The notes beneath the pieces are model-generated. The model searched no databases and was not told the origin of the DNA. It was given only the letters and a program-made list of their open reading frames with translations. The position numbers and the translations under genes are program-made. This document shows, one piece after another, positions 15,911 through 24,759 of a stretch of DNA of 44,286 nt. This DNA comes from Cereibacter johrii (GTDB taxonomy: Bacteria; Pseudomonadota; Alphaproteobacteria; Rhodobacterales; Rhodobacteraceae): the NCBI RefSeq assembly GCF_001720585.1, contig NZ_MABH01000225.1:1-44286 (forward strand). The letters are read 5' to 3'. Numbering within the stretch: position 1 is the first letter of the stretch; each line of letters starts with the position of its first letter.

Positions 15911-16072
15911 CTCATGTCTCCTGCTAGGCCGTCCGCCCCTGCGGATCGGCCGATTATCCTTTGCGGGCCGTGGCTTGCGCTCCCTCCGTATCCGGCTTGG
16001 GGGCTGTCTCCGCAGCTCGTGACGAAGATGTAGCCTCTGAGCGTTAGCTGTGTAAGTTCCCGGCTCGGCCAG

Positions 16073-16093
16073 TATACTGTGCACAGACGCACA
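16073..16093 (+). promoter_or_regulatory. Possible promoter and palindrome upstream of the LysR-type gene
   Basis: TATACT (16073-16078) resembles a -10 hexamer, and TGTGC-N6-GCACA (16078-16093) forms an inverted repeat just downstream of it, about 30 bases before the gene. No convincing -35 is seen. The palindrome could be an autoregulatory site. Confidence 0.3.
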
Positions 16094-16124
16094 TCACTTC
16101 CACGCGATTCGGACGGGGGCAGAC

Positions 16125-17003
16125 ATGGGATTCGAGAACTGGGACGAGGTGCGGACCGCCTTTCAGGTGGCGCGGCTCGGCACCGTGTCGGGAGCGGCCG
16201 AGGTGCTCGGCGTGCATCATGCGACCGTCATCCGGCATATCGACGCGCTCGAGCGGCGGCTCGGCGCGCGGCTCTTCCAGCGCCATGCGCGCGGCTACAC
16301 GCCGACCGAAGCGGGCCGCGACCTCCTCCTCGTGGCCCAGACCACCGAGGAGCAGTTCTCGCAGCTGTCGAGCCGCATCAAGGGCAACGGCGAGACGGTG
16401 GCGGGCGAGCTGGTGGTGACGTCGGTCCCGGGCTTCTCGAGCCTCATCACACCGGTCCTCACCAGCTTTCAGGACCGCCATCCCGCGGTCGTGGTGCGCT
16501 ACCTGACCGACCTGCGCCTCTTCCGTCTCGAATATGGCGAGGCGCATGTGGCGATCCGCGCGGGCGCGACCCCGGAAGAGCCCGACAATGTGGTCCAGCC
16601 GCTCGCGCGTCTGCGCACCGCGCTTTATGCCGCGCCCGCCTATGCGGCGGCGCATGGCCTGCCCGCGGGCCCCGAGGAGTTCGAGCGGCACCGGTTCGTC
16701 GGCGCCGACATTCCCCGCGCGCCCTATCATCGCTGGCTGCGCGATCAGGTCTCGCCCGACCGGATCACCTTCCGCGGCACGGAATCGGCCGCGCTCGCGG
16801 ATGCGGTGCGGCAGGGCGCGGGGCTCGGCTTCCTGCCGGTGCGGGAGGCCAAGGGCACCGACCTGATCGAGATCCTGCCGCCTCGTCCGGAATGGGAGGC
16901 CCCGATCTGGATCGTCACCCATGTCGATCTGCACCGCACGCTGAAGGTGCAGAACTTCCTCTCCCATCTGAAGGAAGCCGCGAAGGACTGGGTGGACGTC
17001 TGA
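16125..17003 (+). CDS. LysR-family transcriptional regulator
   Basis: 292 residues. The N-terminal HTH is ARLGTVSGAAEVLGVHHATVIRHIDALERRLGARLFQRHARGYTPTEAG, followed by a linker helix and an effector-binding domain (from about residue 95) that starts GELVVTSVPGFSSLITPVL. The VSGAAEVLGVHHATVIRHI variant is typical of the group whose HTH uses HATV in place of the usual QPAL/QSAV. It is divergent from the exported repeat protein gene (214 bases apart), so that gene is a candidate target under the usual LysR arrangement. Confidence 0.9.
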   Translation: MGFENWDEVRTAFQVARLGTVSGAAEVLGVHHATVIRHIDALERRLGARLFQRHARGYTPTEAGRDLLLVAQTTEEQFSQLSSRIKGNGETVAGELVVTSVPGFSSLITPVLTSFQDRHPAVVVRYLTDLRLFRLEYGEAHVAIRAGATPEEPDNVVQPLARLRTALYAAPAYAAAHGLPAGPEEFERHRFVGADIPRAPYHRWLRDQVSPDRITFRGTESAALADAVRQGAGLGFLPVREAKGTDLIEILPPRPEWEAPIWIVTHVDLHRTLKVQNFLSHLKEAAKDWVDV

Positions 17004-17087
17004 AACCCGGCGGCTGCCGTGGGCAAGGGCATAGGCGCCATTGCTCACGGGCGGTGGCCCGATCGTAGACTGACAGGAAAGGGGAAG

Positions 17088-17164
17088 TGGCGCACCCGGA
17101 GCGATTCGAACGCCCGACCCTCAGATTCGTAGTCTGATGCTCTATCCAGCTGAGCTACGGGTGC
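17088..17164 (-). tRNA. tRNA-Arg (anticodon ACG)
   Basis: On the minus strand the acceptor stem GCACCCG/CGGGTGC closes a full cloverleaf. The D arm is GCTC/GAGC, the anticodon stem TCAGA/TCTGA has loop CTACGAA (anticodon ACG), and the T arm contains TTCGAAT. Discriminator G and an encoded CCA end are present. A34 would be deaminated to inosine to read CGU, CGC and CGA. Confidence 0.97.
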
Positions 17165-17545
17165 GTGGTGACGGCGATTTAGCCGGGGCCGCCGGACAAT
17201 GCAAGGGCCGATCCGAAGATTTCTTCCGGTCCCGGACGCTGTGCCGGCCGGGGGGGGCCTGCCGGACGGGGCCGCGGCCCTTCTGCGAAAGGCGCCGGCG
17301 CCTTGCCGGGGCTCGATGATTTTCTGACGCGGCTGTGCAGAGGGGAGCGCCCGCTCAGCCGCAGGGCTCGCCGGACCTTGCCCATGGGGAGGGCATGGCC
17401 CGCAGGTCGGACAGGCGGCGCGCGCGGAAGAGCTTGCTCAGCCCCCGGCCCCGCCGGGCCTTCAAGAAGGGAGAGGGCCTGGCATGCAGGATGGTCGGGC
17501 TATGCAGGCAGCGCGCAAGGACGGCCCCGAGGGACCAAGGAGGAA
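17165..17545. other. 381-base gap between tRNA-Arg and the histidine kinase gene
   Basis: I see no convincing gene, terminator or repeat here. Open frames exist but lack protein-like composition. An AAGGAGG on the plus strand at about 17536-17542 is not followed by a credible gene, because the minus strand codes for the kinase there. Confidence 0.5.
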
Positions 17546-18946
17546 TCAGACGAGGGCGGTGAGGCCTGCGCCCTTCGGCAGGCGGATGATGAACTCCGTC
17601 CCGTCGCTGTCGCTCCGCAGCAGGTCAAGCCGCCCGCCGTGGCCCCGCACCAGCTCGGCCGAGATTGCCAGCCCGAGGCCCGATCCCCCCTTGCGCGCCC
17701 CGCCCTGAAAGGCGGTGAAAAGATGCTCGCGCGCCTTGGGCGGCAGGCCCGGCCCGGTGTCGCCCACCTTGATCCACCACTCCTCCTCGCCCTCGCCCGC
17801 CGAGAGCTCGATGGTGCCGGGTCGGCCCGCCGTCTCGAGCGCCTGACGCGCATTGCGCACGAGGTTGCCCAGCACGCGATAGAGCTGCTCGCCGTCGGCG
17901 CGGATCACCATGTTCGGTGCCACGTCGATCAGGCAGCCCACGCTGGCATCCGCGACCAGCGATTCGGCCTCGGCCACCTCTTCCATCAGCCGGCGCAGCG
18001 GCACCCGCGTGATCTGGGGCGGCGGCTCCTCGGCGCGCCCGAAGGTCAGCGTCGATTCGCACAGCGAGACCGCGCGCCGGATCGACCCCACGAGCTTCGG
18101 CGCCGCCCGGGCCACCGCCGGATCCTCGGAGGCCGACAGCCGGTCGGCAAACAGTTGCGCCGTCGTCAGGATGTTGCGCAGATCGTGGCTGATCTTGGCC
18201 ACCGCCCCGCCGAGCTGCGCCAGACGTTCCTTCTGGCGCAGCGCGCCGATGAGCTGGGTCTGCATCATCTGCAGCGCCTCCTCGGCCTCGCGCAGCTCGC
18301 GGATGCCGGCGGTGGGCGAGATCACCCGGCGCGCATCCTCGGGCGCTTCGGCATAGGCGGTCATGTGGGTGACGACGCGCCGGATCGGCACCACCAGCAG
18401 CCGCCGCACCGCGAGGAACAGCAGAAGCGCCGTCACCATCGAGATCAGCGCCGAGAAGACGAGCACCCGCGCCCCATGCTCGAGCATGGCCTTGCGCATC
18501 GGGCCGCGTTCGAGCGCGACCTCGATCTGCTGGCCGCCGCTCTCGACCGGCTCGCTGATCACGCGAATCACGCCCTGCTTGTCGAGCACATCCATGAAGG
18601 CGTCGCGGATCAGCCCCAGAGGCCCCGCGAGGCGCAGGTCGTAGGTCTGCTCCACCGGCACGGGGATGGGCGAGGACAGCACAAGTTGGCGCACCTCGTC
18701 GCGGCGCAGGACCACGTTGTAGACGCCCGCATTGGCCAGAAGCTCCGCCTCGAGGTCGGGCGCGATCATGTCGTCCGCCGCAAGCAGGGCCAGCGAGGCG
18801 ATCTGCGCCTTCTCCAGCCGGAGGAGCAGGTAATCCTCGCGGAAACGCGCCACCGACGGCACGAGGATCAGCACCTCCGCCAGCATGACGAAGGCGGCGG
18901 TCAGCATCAGGAACCGCCCGGAGAGCGTGTTCAGGAACCGCCGCAA
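17546..18946 (-). CDS. Orphan sensor histidine kinase
   Basis: 466 residues. Two membrane helices (about 12-31 and 160-181) flank a periplasmic sensor of roughly 125 residues. Then come a HAMP-like linker (182-235), the dimerisation box with phospho-accepting H254 in KISHDLRN, N-box N365 in NLVRNARQAL, G1 box DTGPG (396-400) and G2 GSGLGLAI (421-428). The ligand is unknown. No response regulator is adjacent, so its partner is elsewhere. It lies 57 bases downstream of the flavoprotein gene on the same strand and could be third in an operon with that gene and the VTT-domain gene. Confidence 0.93.
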   Translation of the reverse strand: MRRFLNTLSGRFLMLTAAFVMLAEVLILVPSVARFREDYLLLRLEKAQIASLALLAADDMIAPDLEAELLANAGVYNVVLRRDEVRQLVLSSPIPVPVEQTYDLRLAGPLGLIRDAFMDVLDKQGVIRVISEPVESGGQQIEVALERGPMRKAMLEHGARVLVFSALISMVTALLLFLAVRRLLVVPIRRVVTHMTAYAEAPEDARRVISPTAGIRELREAEEALQMMQTQLIGALRQKERLAQLGGAVAKISHDLRNILTTAQLFADRLSASEDPAVARAAPKLVGSIRRAVSLCESTLTFGRAEEPPPQITRVPLRRLMEEVAEAESLVADASVGCLIDVAPNMVIRADGEQLYRVLGNLVRNARQALETAGRPGTIELSAGEGEEEWWIKVGDTGPGLPPKAREHLFTAFQGGARKGGSGLGLAISAELVRGHGGRLDLLRSDSDGTEFIIRLPKGAGLTALV

Positions 18947-19003
18947 GATCTTGTCCTTCCGACTCTACCGGTTACCAACGCGCCCATCGGTTCCACGGAT
19001 CCG

Positions 19004-20416
19004 TCAGGGCAACAGGCGTTGCAGGGTGCGCACCGCCGTCCTGACCACCCGACTATCAAAGAGCTTCGGGGAAAAATAGGCTCCTGCCGCGCGTTTCGAC
19101 AGTTCGTTGAGCGTGGGATAGGGCAGCACCAGACCGGCCACCGTCGAGAGCTTCGCGCCCGAGGCCAGCGCCATGGCCCAGAGGCCGATCATCTCGCCCG
19201 CATGAGGGGCGGCGATCGAGACCCCCACCGGCCGGCCGCGCGCCACCATGAGCTTCACGAGCCCCTCCGTCGCGGCTTCCGCCTGCGCCCGGTCGCTGCC
19301 CGCAACCGGCACGCGCAGCACCTCCAGCCGGTCGCCGTGGATCTCGCGCGCCTGCGCCTCGGTCAGGCCGATCTGCGCCAGTTCCGGCTCCGTATAGGTG
19401 ACATGCGGAATGAGCGCCGTGGCCTTCGAGGGCAGCCCGAACAGGATCGAGCGGATCACGACCGAGGCGTGATAGCCCGCAAGGTGGGTGAACTGCAGCC
19501 CGCCCGCCGCATCGCCCACCGCATAGATCCGCCGGTTCGAGGAGCGCAGATCGGGCCCGACCTTCACGCCCTTCCCGGTCACCTCCACCCCCGCGGCCGC
19601 CGGATCGAGCGCGTCCAGCGCGGGCTTCCGGCCCGCGGCCACCAGAAGATGCGAGCCCGCGATGCGCCGGTCTCCGGCCGTCACCTCGAGGCCCTGGCCC
19701 AGAGGCTGCACCGCCTCGGCCCGGACGCCCTCGACGATCTCCACCCCTTCGGCCCGCAGCCGGTCGAGCAGGACGGCCGCCAGTTCGGGATCGTCCTTGG
19801 GCAGCGCCTTTTCCCCCGCGATCACCGTCACGCGAGAGCCCAGACGCCGGTGCGCCTGCGCCATCTCGATGCCCACCGGCCCGCCGCCGATCACGATCAG
19901 ATGCTCCGGCCGTTCGCGAAGCGCGAAAATCGTCTCGTTCGTCAGGGCCTTGACCCGGTCGAGCCCCGGGATCGGCGGCACGAGGGGCCGCGAGCCGGTG
20001 GCGATCACGAAGCGGCGCGCCACCACCGTCCGCGCGCCCACGCGCAACTCGGTGGGCGAGACGAAGCGGCCCCAGTCGCGCAGGACGCGCACGCCCAGCC
20101 CCTCGAACCGCTCCTGACTGTCGTGCGGAGCGATGGAAGCGATGGTGCGGGCCACATGGTCCTTGACCGCCGCGAAGTCGATCTCGGGCTCGACCGGGCG
20201 GATCCCGAAGGCCCCGGCCGTCCGCATCGCCTGCGCGGCCTTGCCCGCGGCGAGCAGTGCCTTCGAGGGCACGCAGCCCGCGTTCAGGCAGTCGCCGCCC
20301 ATCTCGCCCGCCTCGACCAGCACCACCCGCGCGCCCATCTGCACCGCCCCGGCCGCGACCGACAGCCCGCCCGAGCCCGCGCCGATCACGCAGAGATCCG
20401 TCTCGATCCGCTCCAT
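19004..20416 (-). CDS. FAD-dependent pyridine nucleotide-disulfide oxidoreductase (MerA/Lpd-like)
   Basis: 470 residues, class I. FAD motif CVIGAGSGGLSVAAGA (residues 9-24), redox-active pair in GGDCLNAGCVPSKAL, NAD(P)H motif VIGGGPVGIEMAQAH, and FAD contact IYAVGDAAGG. At the C-terminus, where lipoamide dehydrogenase has HPT-x2-E, this protein reads PYPTLNE. Tyrosine thus replaces the catalytic histidine, a change also seen in mercuric reductase. The N-terminal heavy-metal domain and C-terminal cysteine pair of MerA are absent, and no mer genes are nearby. The disulfide substrate is unknown. Its ATG directly abuts the stop of the VTT-domain gene. Confidence 0.9.
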   Translation of the reverse strand: MERIETDLCVIGAGSGGLSVAAGAVQMGARVVLVEAGEMGGDCLNAGCVPSKALLAAGKAAQAMRTAGAFGIRPVEPEIDFAAVKDHVARTIASIAPHDSQERFEGLGVRVLRDWGRFVSPTELRVGARTVVARRFVIATGSRPLVPPIPGLDRVKALTNETIFALRERPEHLIVIGGGPVGIEMAQAHRRLGSRVTVIAGEKALPKDDPELAAVLLDRLRAEGVEIVEGVRAEAVQPLGQGLEVTAGDRRIAGSHLLVAAGRKPALDALDPAAAGVEVTGKGVKVGPDLRSSNRRIYAVGDAAGGLQFTHLAGYHASVVIRSILFGLPSKATALIPHVTYTEPELAQIGLTEAQAREIHGDRLEVLRVPVAGSDRAQAEAATEGLVKLMVARGRPVGVSIAAPHAGEMIGLWAMALASGAKLSTVAGLVLPYPTLNELSKRAAGAYFSPKLFDSRVVRTAVRTLQRLLP

Positions 20417-21145
20417 TCACCGCCCCTTCCGTGCGAGTTTCAGGACGATAGGCAGCGCCGAGAGCGCGGCAAGGCCGAGAAGCGGCCCGAGCACCTGCGG
20501 CGTGAAGATGATGCCCAGATCCGGCGCTTCTCCGCGCGCGAGCACGGCGCCGAGGCCGGTGCCGACCGAGGTATAGACGAGCGCACCGGGCAGGATGCCC
20601 AGCACCGTGGTCACGGCGAAGCGGTGGAGCGGGACGTTCAGGAAGGCCGGCAGCAGGTTCGCCACGAAGAAGGGCACGACGGGCACCAGCCGCATGAGAA
20701 ACAGCACCGACCATTCGCTCTCGCGGATCCCGGCCTGAAGGCGTGCGACCGCCCCGCCCTGCGCCTCGATCCGCTGCGAGAGCCGGGCGCCGAAGCCCGC
20801 CCGCGCCGCGAGGAACAGGAGCACCGCCCCCACCGACGCGGCCGCGACATTGTAGAGCGCCCCCGGAAAGAGCCCGAAGAGAAAGCCCCCCGTCAGGGTG
20901 CAGAGAAGCGAGCCCGGCAGGCTGAAGGTGACGACGGCCACATAGGCCGCCAGAAAGGCCAGCACGGAGGCGCCGTAATGGGCATCGCGGAAGGCCAGAA
21001 GCGCCTCGCGGTGCTGCGCCAGCGCCTCGAAGGACAGCCGGTCGTGCAGCAGCACCGCCCCTCCCGCGGCCACGAGGAGAATCACGAGGATCGGCAGGCG
21101 GCGGAGAAGGTCGGCGGATCGGCGCGTCTGCAAGGGCGGCTCCAT
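20417..21145 (-). CDS. TVP38/TMEM64-family (VTT domain) membrane protein
   Basis: 242 residues with five or six hydrophobic segments. The VTT-domain core is visible: [43 protein letters not shown], and later [49 protein letters not shown]. Members of this superfamily, related to DedA, include lipid scramblases and flippases. The pairing with a flavin disulfide oxidoreductase, start abutting stop, is one I recall in other bacteria, but the joint function is not established to my knowledge. Confidence 0.9.
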   Translation of the reverse strand: MEPPLQTRRSADLLRRLPILVILLVAAGGAVLLHDRLSFEALAQHREALLAFRDAHYGASVLAFLAAYVAVVTFSLPGSLLCTLTGGFLFGLFPGALYNVAAASVGAVLLFLAARAGFGARLSQRIEAQGGAVARLQAGIRESEWSVLFLMRLVPVVPFFVANLLPAFLNVPLHRFAVTTVLGILPGALVYTSVGTGLGAVLARGEAPDLGIIFTPQVLGPLLGLAALSALPIVLKLARKGR

Positions 21146-21231
21146 GCGGGGTCGCGGTGAAGATGGGGGCTTGCCCGCGCGACGGCCAGTGTCACAGCGC
21201 CGGAGGCCGGGATTTTCTTGAACCGGACGAA

Positions 21232-21260
21232 TTGACTTGGCTCCGCGTCGCCACTATGAG
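21232..21260 (+). promoter_or_regulatory. Candidate promoter of rpmH-rnpA
   Basis: TTGACT (21232-21237) and TATGAG (21255-21260) are separated by exactly 17 bases, with transcription predicted near 21267, about 60 bases before rpmH. This resembles a housekeeping sigma promoter and is expected for this operon. Confidence 0.6.
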
Positions 21261-21327
21261 GCGGGCTTCAAAGGAACGTGGCCTGCGAATCCGCGGGGGT
21301 TCCGGCTGCATACCTAGGAGATCCGCG

Positions 21328-21462
21328 ATGAAGCGCACTTTTCAACCGTCGAACCTGGTCCGCGCGCGTCGCCACGGCTTCCGCGCGCGCATGGCCACCA
21401 AGGGCGGCCGCCTCGTGCTGAACGCCCGCCGCGCCAAGGGCCGCAAGAAGCTCTCGGCCTGA
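21328..21462 (+). CDS. rpmH: 50S ribosomal protein L34
   Basis: 44 residues, [20 protein letters not shown] followed by the basic tail typical of L34. The ATG has TAGGAG seven bases upstream; the frame is open further 5', but those residues do not belong to L34. First gene of the conserved rpmH-rnpA-yidD block. Confidence 0.98.
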   Translation: MKRTFQPSNLVRARRHGFRARMATKGGRLVLNARRAKGRKKLSA

Positions 21463-21484
21463 GCGACCGCAAGGGCCCAGTGAC

Positions 21485-21898
21485 ATGACGCCGCCGGAGG
21501 CCGGAGGGACAGGCAGCGATGCCGCGCCCGCCGGATCTCCGGCGGCGTCGCCACATCCCGCCCCCGAGATCCTGAGGAAGCGCGCCGACTTCCTGCGCGC
21601 GGCCCAGGCGCGCCGGCAGGGCACGCCCGGCTTCCTTCTGCAGGCCCGCCGCCGCGAGGCGGAAGGCGGCATCCGGGTGGGTTTCACCTGCTCGAAGAAG
21701 GTGGGCAACGCCGTCCTCCGCAACCGCGCCAAGCGGCGGCTCAGGGCGATTGCACGCGAGGTGCTGACGCTGCAGGGCCATGCCGGCTGGGATTATGTCC
21801 TCGTCGGCCGCCCCGGCGCCACGGTCGAGCGCCCCTATGCCGCGCTCCTCGCCGATCTCGAGCGCGCGATCCGCCAGATCCACGGCGAGCGGGGATGA
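21485..21898 (+). CDS. rnpA: Ribonuclease P protein component
   Basis: 137 residues. The RNase P protein core runs from about residue 27 ([19 protein letters not shown]) through [28 protein letters not shown], which contains the RNR motif that binds the catalytic RNA. About 25 residues of low-complexity alanine/proline precede it, so the true start could be a little downstream, although no better-placed start is obvious. The last four bases overlap yidD as ATGA. Confidence 0.95.
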   Translation: MTPPEAGGTGSDAAPAGSPAASPHPAPEILRKRADFLRAAQARRQGTPGFLLQARRREAEGGIRVGFTCSKKVGNAVLRNRAKRRLRAIAREVLTLQGHAGWDYVLVGRPGATVERPYAALLADLERAIRQIHGERG

Positions 21899-22149
21899 GC
21901 CCGCTGGCGCAGGTCCTGGCCCTGCCGGTGCGGGCCTACCGCCTGCTCCTCAGTCCCTGGGTCGGCCATGGCTGCCGTTACCAGCCCACCTGCTCGGTCT
22001 ATGCGCTCGACGCGCTGGAACGGCACGGGGCGCTGAAGGGCGGCTGGCTGGCCGCCCGCCGCATTCTGAGCTGTCATCCCTGGGGCGGATCGGGCTACGA
22101 TCCCGTGCCGGGCGCCGATCCCGAGCACGACCGGCGCCCCCGCGGCTGA
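21895..22149 (+). CDS. yidD: Membrane protein insertion efficiency factor YidD
   Basis: 84 residues with the family core [58 protein letters not shown], including the three conserved cysteines. It is a small membrane-associated factor that aids YidC-dependent insertion. Normally yidC follows at once; here ttcA and an EAL-domain gene intervene. The start codon overlaps the rnpA stop. Confidence 0.96.
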   Translation: MSPLAQVLALPVRAYRLLLSPWVGHGCRYQPTCSVYALDALERHGALKGGWLAARRILSCHPWGGSGYDPVPGADPEHDRRPRG

Positions 22150-22175
22150 GCGCCCCCATCCCGCCGGAGACCCGC

Positions 22176-23054
22176 ATGTTCGACGATCAGGACGAGATCC
22201 ATCCGCTGCTCGCCGGCGCCCCGCAGACGACCGAGTTCCGCAAGCTGCGCAAGCGGATCGTGCGCGAGGTGCGCGAGGCCATCGAGACCTACGGCATGAT
22301 CGAGCGCGGGGCGCGCTGGCTCGTCTGCCTCTCGGGCGGCAAGGACAGCTACACCCTGCTTGCGGTGCTCCACGAGCTGAAATGGCGCGGCCTCCTGCCG
22401 GTGGATCTGCTGGCCTGCAACCTCGATCAGGGTCAACCGGGCTTTCCCGCCACGGTCCTGCCCGAGTTCCTGAGCCGGATGGGGGTCCCGCACCGGATCG
22501 AATATCAGGACACCTATTCCATCGTCATGGACAAGATCCCGCAGGGGCGCACCTATTGCGCGCTCTGCTCGCGGCTCCGGCGCGGCAACCTCTACCGGAT
22601 CGCGCGCGAGGAAGGCTGCTCGGCCGTGGTGCTGGGCCACCACCGCGACGACATCCTCGAGACCTTCTTCATGAACCTCTTCCACGGCGGCAGGCTGGCC
22701 ACCATGCCGCCCAAGCTCGTGAACGAGGACGGCGATCTGTTCGTCTACCGCCCGCTGGCCTTCGTGGCCGAGGCCGATTGCGAGAAATTCGCCCGCGACA
22801 TGGCCTATCCGATCATTCCCTGCGACCTCTGCGGCTCGCAGGAGGGCCTGCAACGCCAGCAGGTCAAGCAGATCCTCGACGGCTGGGAGGCGCGGAGCCC
22901 CGGCCGGCGACAGGTGATGTTCCGCGCCCTGATGAATGCCCGCCCTTCGCACCTGCTCGACCCCGGCCTGTTCGACTTCCTGGGTCTTGCCACCGGCTCG
23001 CGCGCGGCAGAGGAGAGACAGGACGAGCCGCCGCAACTTCGGGGCGAAACTTAA
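22176..23054 (+). CDS. ttcA: tRNA 2-thiocytidine biosynthesis protein TtcA
   Basis: 292 residues. PP-loop ATP pyrophosphatase motif [12 protein letters not shown], then two cysteine pairs, [11 protein letters not shown] and PCDLCGS, which bind the Fe-S cluster of Ttc[21 protein letters not shown] is also characteristic. It thiolates C32 of certain tRNAs. The tRNA-Arg(ACG) in this window has C at position 32, a known type of TtcA substrate. It starts 26 bases after yidD. Confidence 0.95.
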   Translation: MFDDQDEIHPLLAGAPQTTEFRKLRKRIVREVREAIETYGMIERGARWLVCLSGGKDSYTLLAVLHELKWRGLLPVDLLACNLDQGQPGFPATVLPEFLSRMGVPHRIEYQDTYSIVMDKIPQGRTYCALCSRLRRGNLYRIAREEGCSAVVLGHHRDDILETFFMNLFHGGRLATMPPKLVNEDGDLFVYRPLAFVAEADCEKFARDMAYPIIPCDLCGSQEGLQRQQVKQILDGWEARSPGRRQVMFRALMNARPSHLLDPGLFDFLGLATGSRAAEERQDEPPQLRGET

Positions 23055-23123
23055 CCTTCTACTGAGATTCCTTTCGTAAGGTGTGCAGTCGGGGCCATGC
23101 CCGCCACCACGAAAGGGGTCGCA

Positions 23124-24650
23124 ATGCAGCTCTCGGGCCGATCATCCTCCGGTTTCGGACGCGCGGGACAGCTGCTGCGCCGGCCCGAGGTCCTGGCCTT
23201 CCTGCCCGCCTTGTCGCTGCTCGCCTACTGGCTCGGGGGCGAGCGGTCCCTCGTCTGGATGGCGCTGGGCCTGCCGCTCTTCTATGCGACGATGGGCGCC
23301 TTCCGCCCGGCCGCGCCGTCCGTTCCGCCCGACGGGTTGGCGCTGCGCCCGCAGGTGATCGCGGCGCTCGACCGGGTGCTTCAGGACCGCGAAAGCACGG
23401 GACGGACAACGGCCTGCCTCGTGCTGCAGTTCGACGGGATGGACAAGCTTCTCGACCGGCACGGGCGCGCCGCGCAGTCGGAGGTGCTGGCCCGCTGCTG
23501 TGACCGGCTCTGCAGCGCCCTGCGCGAAGGCGACACGGTGGCTCGGCTGGAAGGCGGCGGCCTCGCCGTGGCCCTGCATCCGGTGCGCAGGCTCGACCTT
23601 CAGTCGGTGGTGCTGCTGGCGGGCCGTCTGCAGACCGCGATCGCGGCCCCGATCAGCGTGGAAGGCACGCGAATCTATGTGACCTGCTCGATCGGCTTCT
23701 GCCTGGCAGAGCGCACGCCCGCGCCCACGGGGCGGGCGCTGCTCGATGCGGCGCAGGTGGCGGCAGACGAGGCCAGCCGGAACGGCCCCGGCTCCGTGCG
23801 CGCCTATGCCCTCGGCATGAGCCGCAACCGGGCCGACAGGGACGCCTATCGGGGGCTTCTGGAGACCGCGCTCGACACGGGCCAGTTCGCGGGCTGGTTC
23901 CAGCCGCAGATCCGCACGCAGGACGGCGCCGTCGGCGGGTTCGAGGTCCTCTCGCGCTGGCAGCATCCCGAGCGCGGGCTGCTCCTCCCGCAGGATTTCC
24001 TGCCCGCCATCGAGCGGGCGGGCCTCTCCGAGCGGCTGGGCGAGGTCATGCTCTTCCAGGCGCTCACCGCCCTGCGCCACTGGGACCGCGCCGGTCTCTG
24101 CGTCCCCAGCGTCGCGGTGAACTTCTCGGCCACCGATCTGCGCAACCCGCGCCTCGTCGACAGGCTGAAATGGGAGCTCGACCGATTCGAACTGACGCCC
24201 GCGCGCCTCTCGGTCGAGATCCTCGAGACGGTGGTCGCCGAGGGCGCGAGCGACGTCGTCGTTCACAACATCGCGGGCCTCTCCTCCTTCGGCTGCGGGG
24301 TCGATCTCGACGACTTCGGCACCGGCCACGCCTCGATCACCACGATCCGCCGCTTCGCCCTCCGGCGGCTGAAGATCGACCGCAGCTTCGTGACGCGGGC
24401 CGATTCCGACCCGGCCCAGCGGACGATGCTGGCCGCGATCATTTCCATGGCGCGGCAACTCGGGCTCGAGACACTGGCCGAAGGCGTGGAAACACCGGGA
24501 GAACTGGCCACACTCACCGCACTCGGCTGCGGCTACCTGCAGGGCTATGCCATCGCCCGCCCGATGGCGCTTTCGGACGCCACCGCCTGGCTCGCGGACC
24601 GGCAGGCGCGCACGCCCCCTGCCGCCCGGTGCGCGACGCCCGGTTCCTGA
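23124..24650 (+). CDS. Cyclic-di-GMP phosphodiesterase: degenerate GGDEF plus EAL
   Basis: 508 residues. Two membrane segments near the N-terminus (about 22-38 and 42-60) precede a GGDEF-fold domain. Its active-site motif reads EGGGL (143-147), so it should not make c-di-GMP. The EAL domain (from about 245) has E274 (EVLSRW), N333 (NFSATDL), E365 (VEILET), D396/D397 (DDFGTGHAS), K417 (KIDRSFV) and E453 (AEGVETPGE), the usual catalytic set, so it is probably an active phosphodiesterase. Start 23124 is preferred over 23097 because AAAGGGG precedes it. Located between ttcA and yidC. Confidence 0.93.
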   Translation: MQLSGRSSSGFGRAGQLLRRPEVLAFLPALSLLAYWLGGERSLVWMALGLPLFYATMGAFRPAAPSVPPDGLALRPQVIAALDRVLQDRESTGRTTACLVLQFDGMDKLLDRHGRAAQSEVLARCCDRLCSALREGDTVARLEGGGLAVALHPVRRLDLQSVVLLAGRLQTAIAAPISVEGTRIYVTCSIGFCLAERTPAPTGRALLDAAQVAADEASRNGPGSVRAYALGMSRNRADRDAYRGLLETALDTGQFAGWFQPQIRTQDGAVGGFEVLSRWQHPERGLLLPQDFLPAIERAGLSERLGEVMLFQALTALRHWDRAGLCVPSVAVNFSATDLRNPRLVDRLKWELDRFELTPARLSVEILETVVAEGASDVVVHNIAGLSSFGCGVDLDDFGTGHASITTIRRFALRRLKIDRSFVTRADSDPAQRTMLAAIISMARQLGLETLAEGVETPGELATLTALGCGYLQGYAIARPMALSDATAWLADRQARTPPAARCATPGS

Positions 24651-24759
24651 CGCCCGGGCCGCGCGGCGACCCCCGGTCGCTCGCGGGGAAAAGCGCTTGA
24701 CCTTTGCCCCCCCCTTCTGTTGAACGGCCGCACCCCTGAACAGGAACCGCGTGTCTTTC

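Noticed and set aside
17303-21160. A 1285-codon open frame on the plus strand
   Set aside because: It lies antisense to three genes with clear domains (histidine kinase, flavoprotein, VTT protein). Its product is rich in R, H, D and G with no domain, as expected for the reverse frame of GC-rich coding DNA.
24697-24725. Promoter for yidC (TTGACC-17-TTGAAC)
   Set aside because: The -35 is good but the -10 matches only half of the consensus. Too weak to list as a feature.
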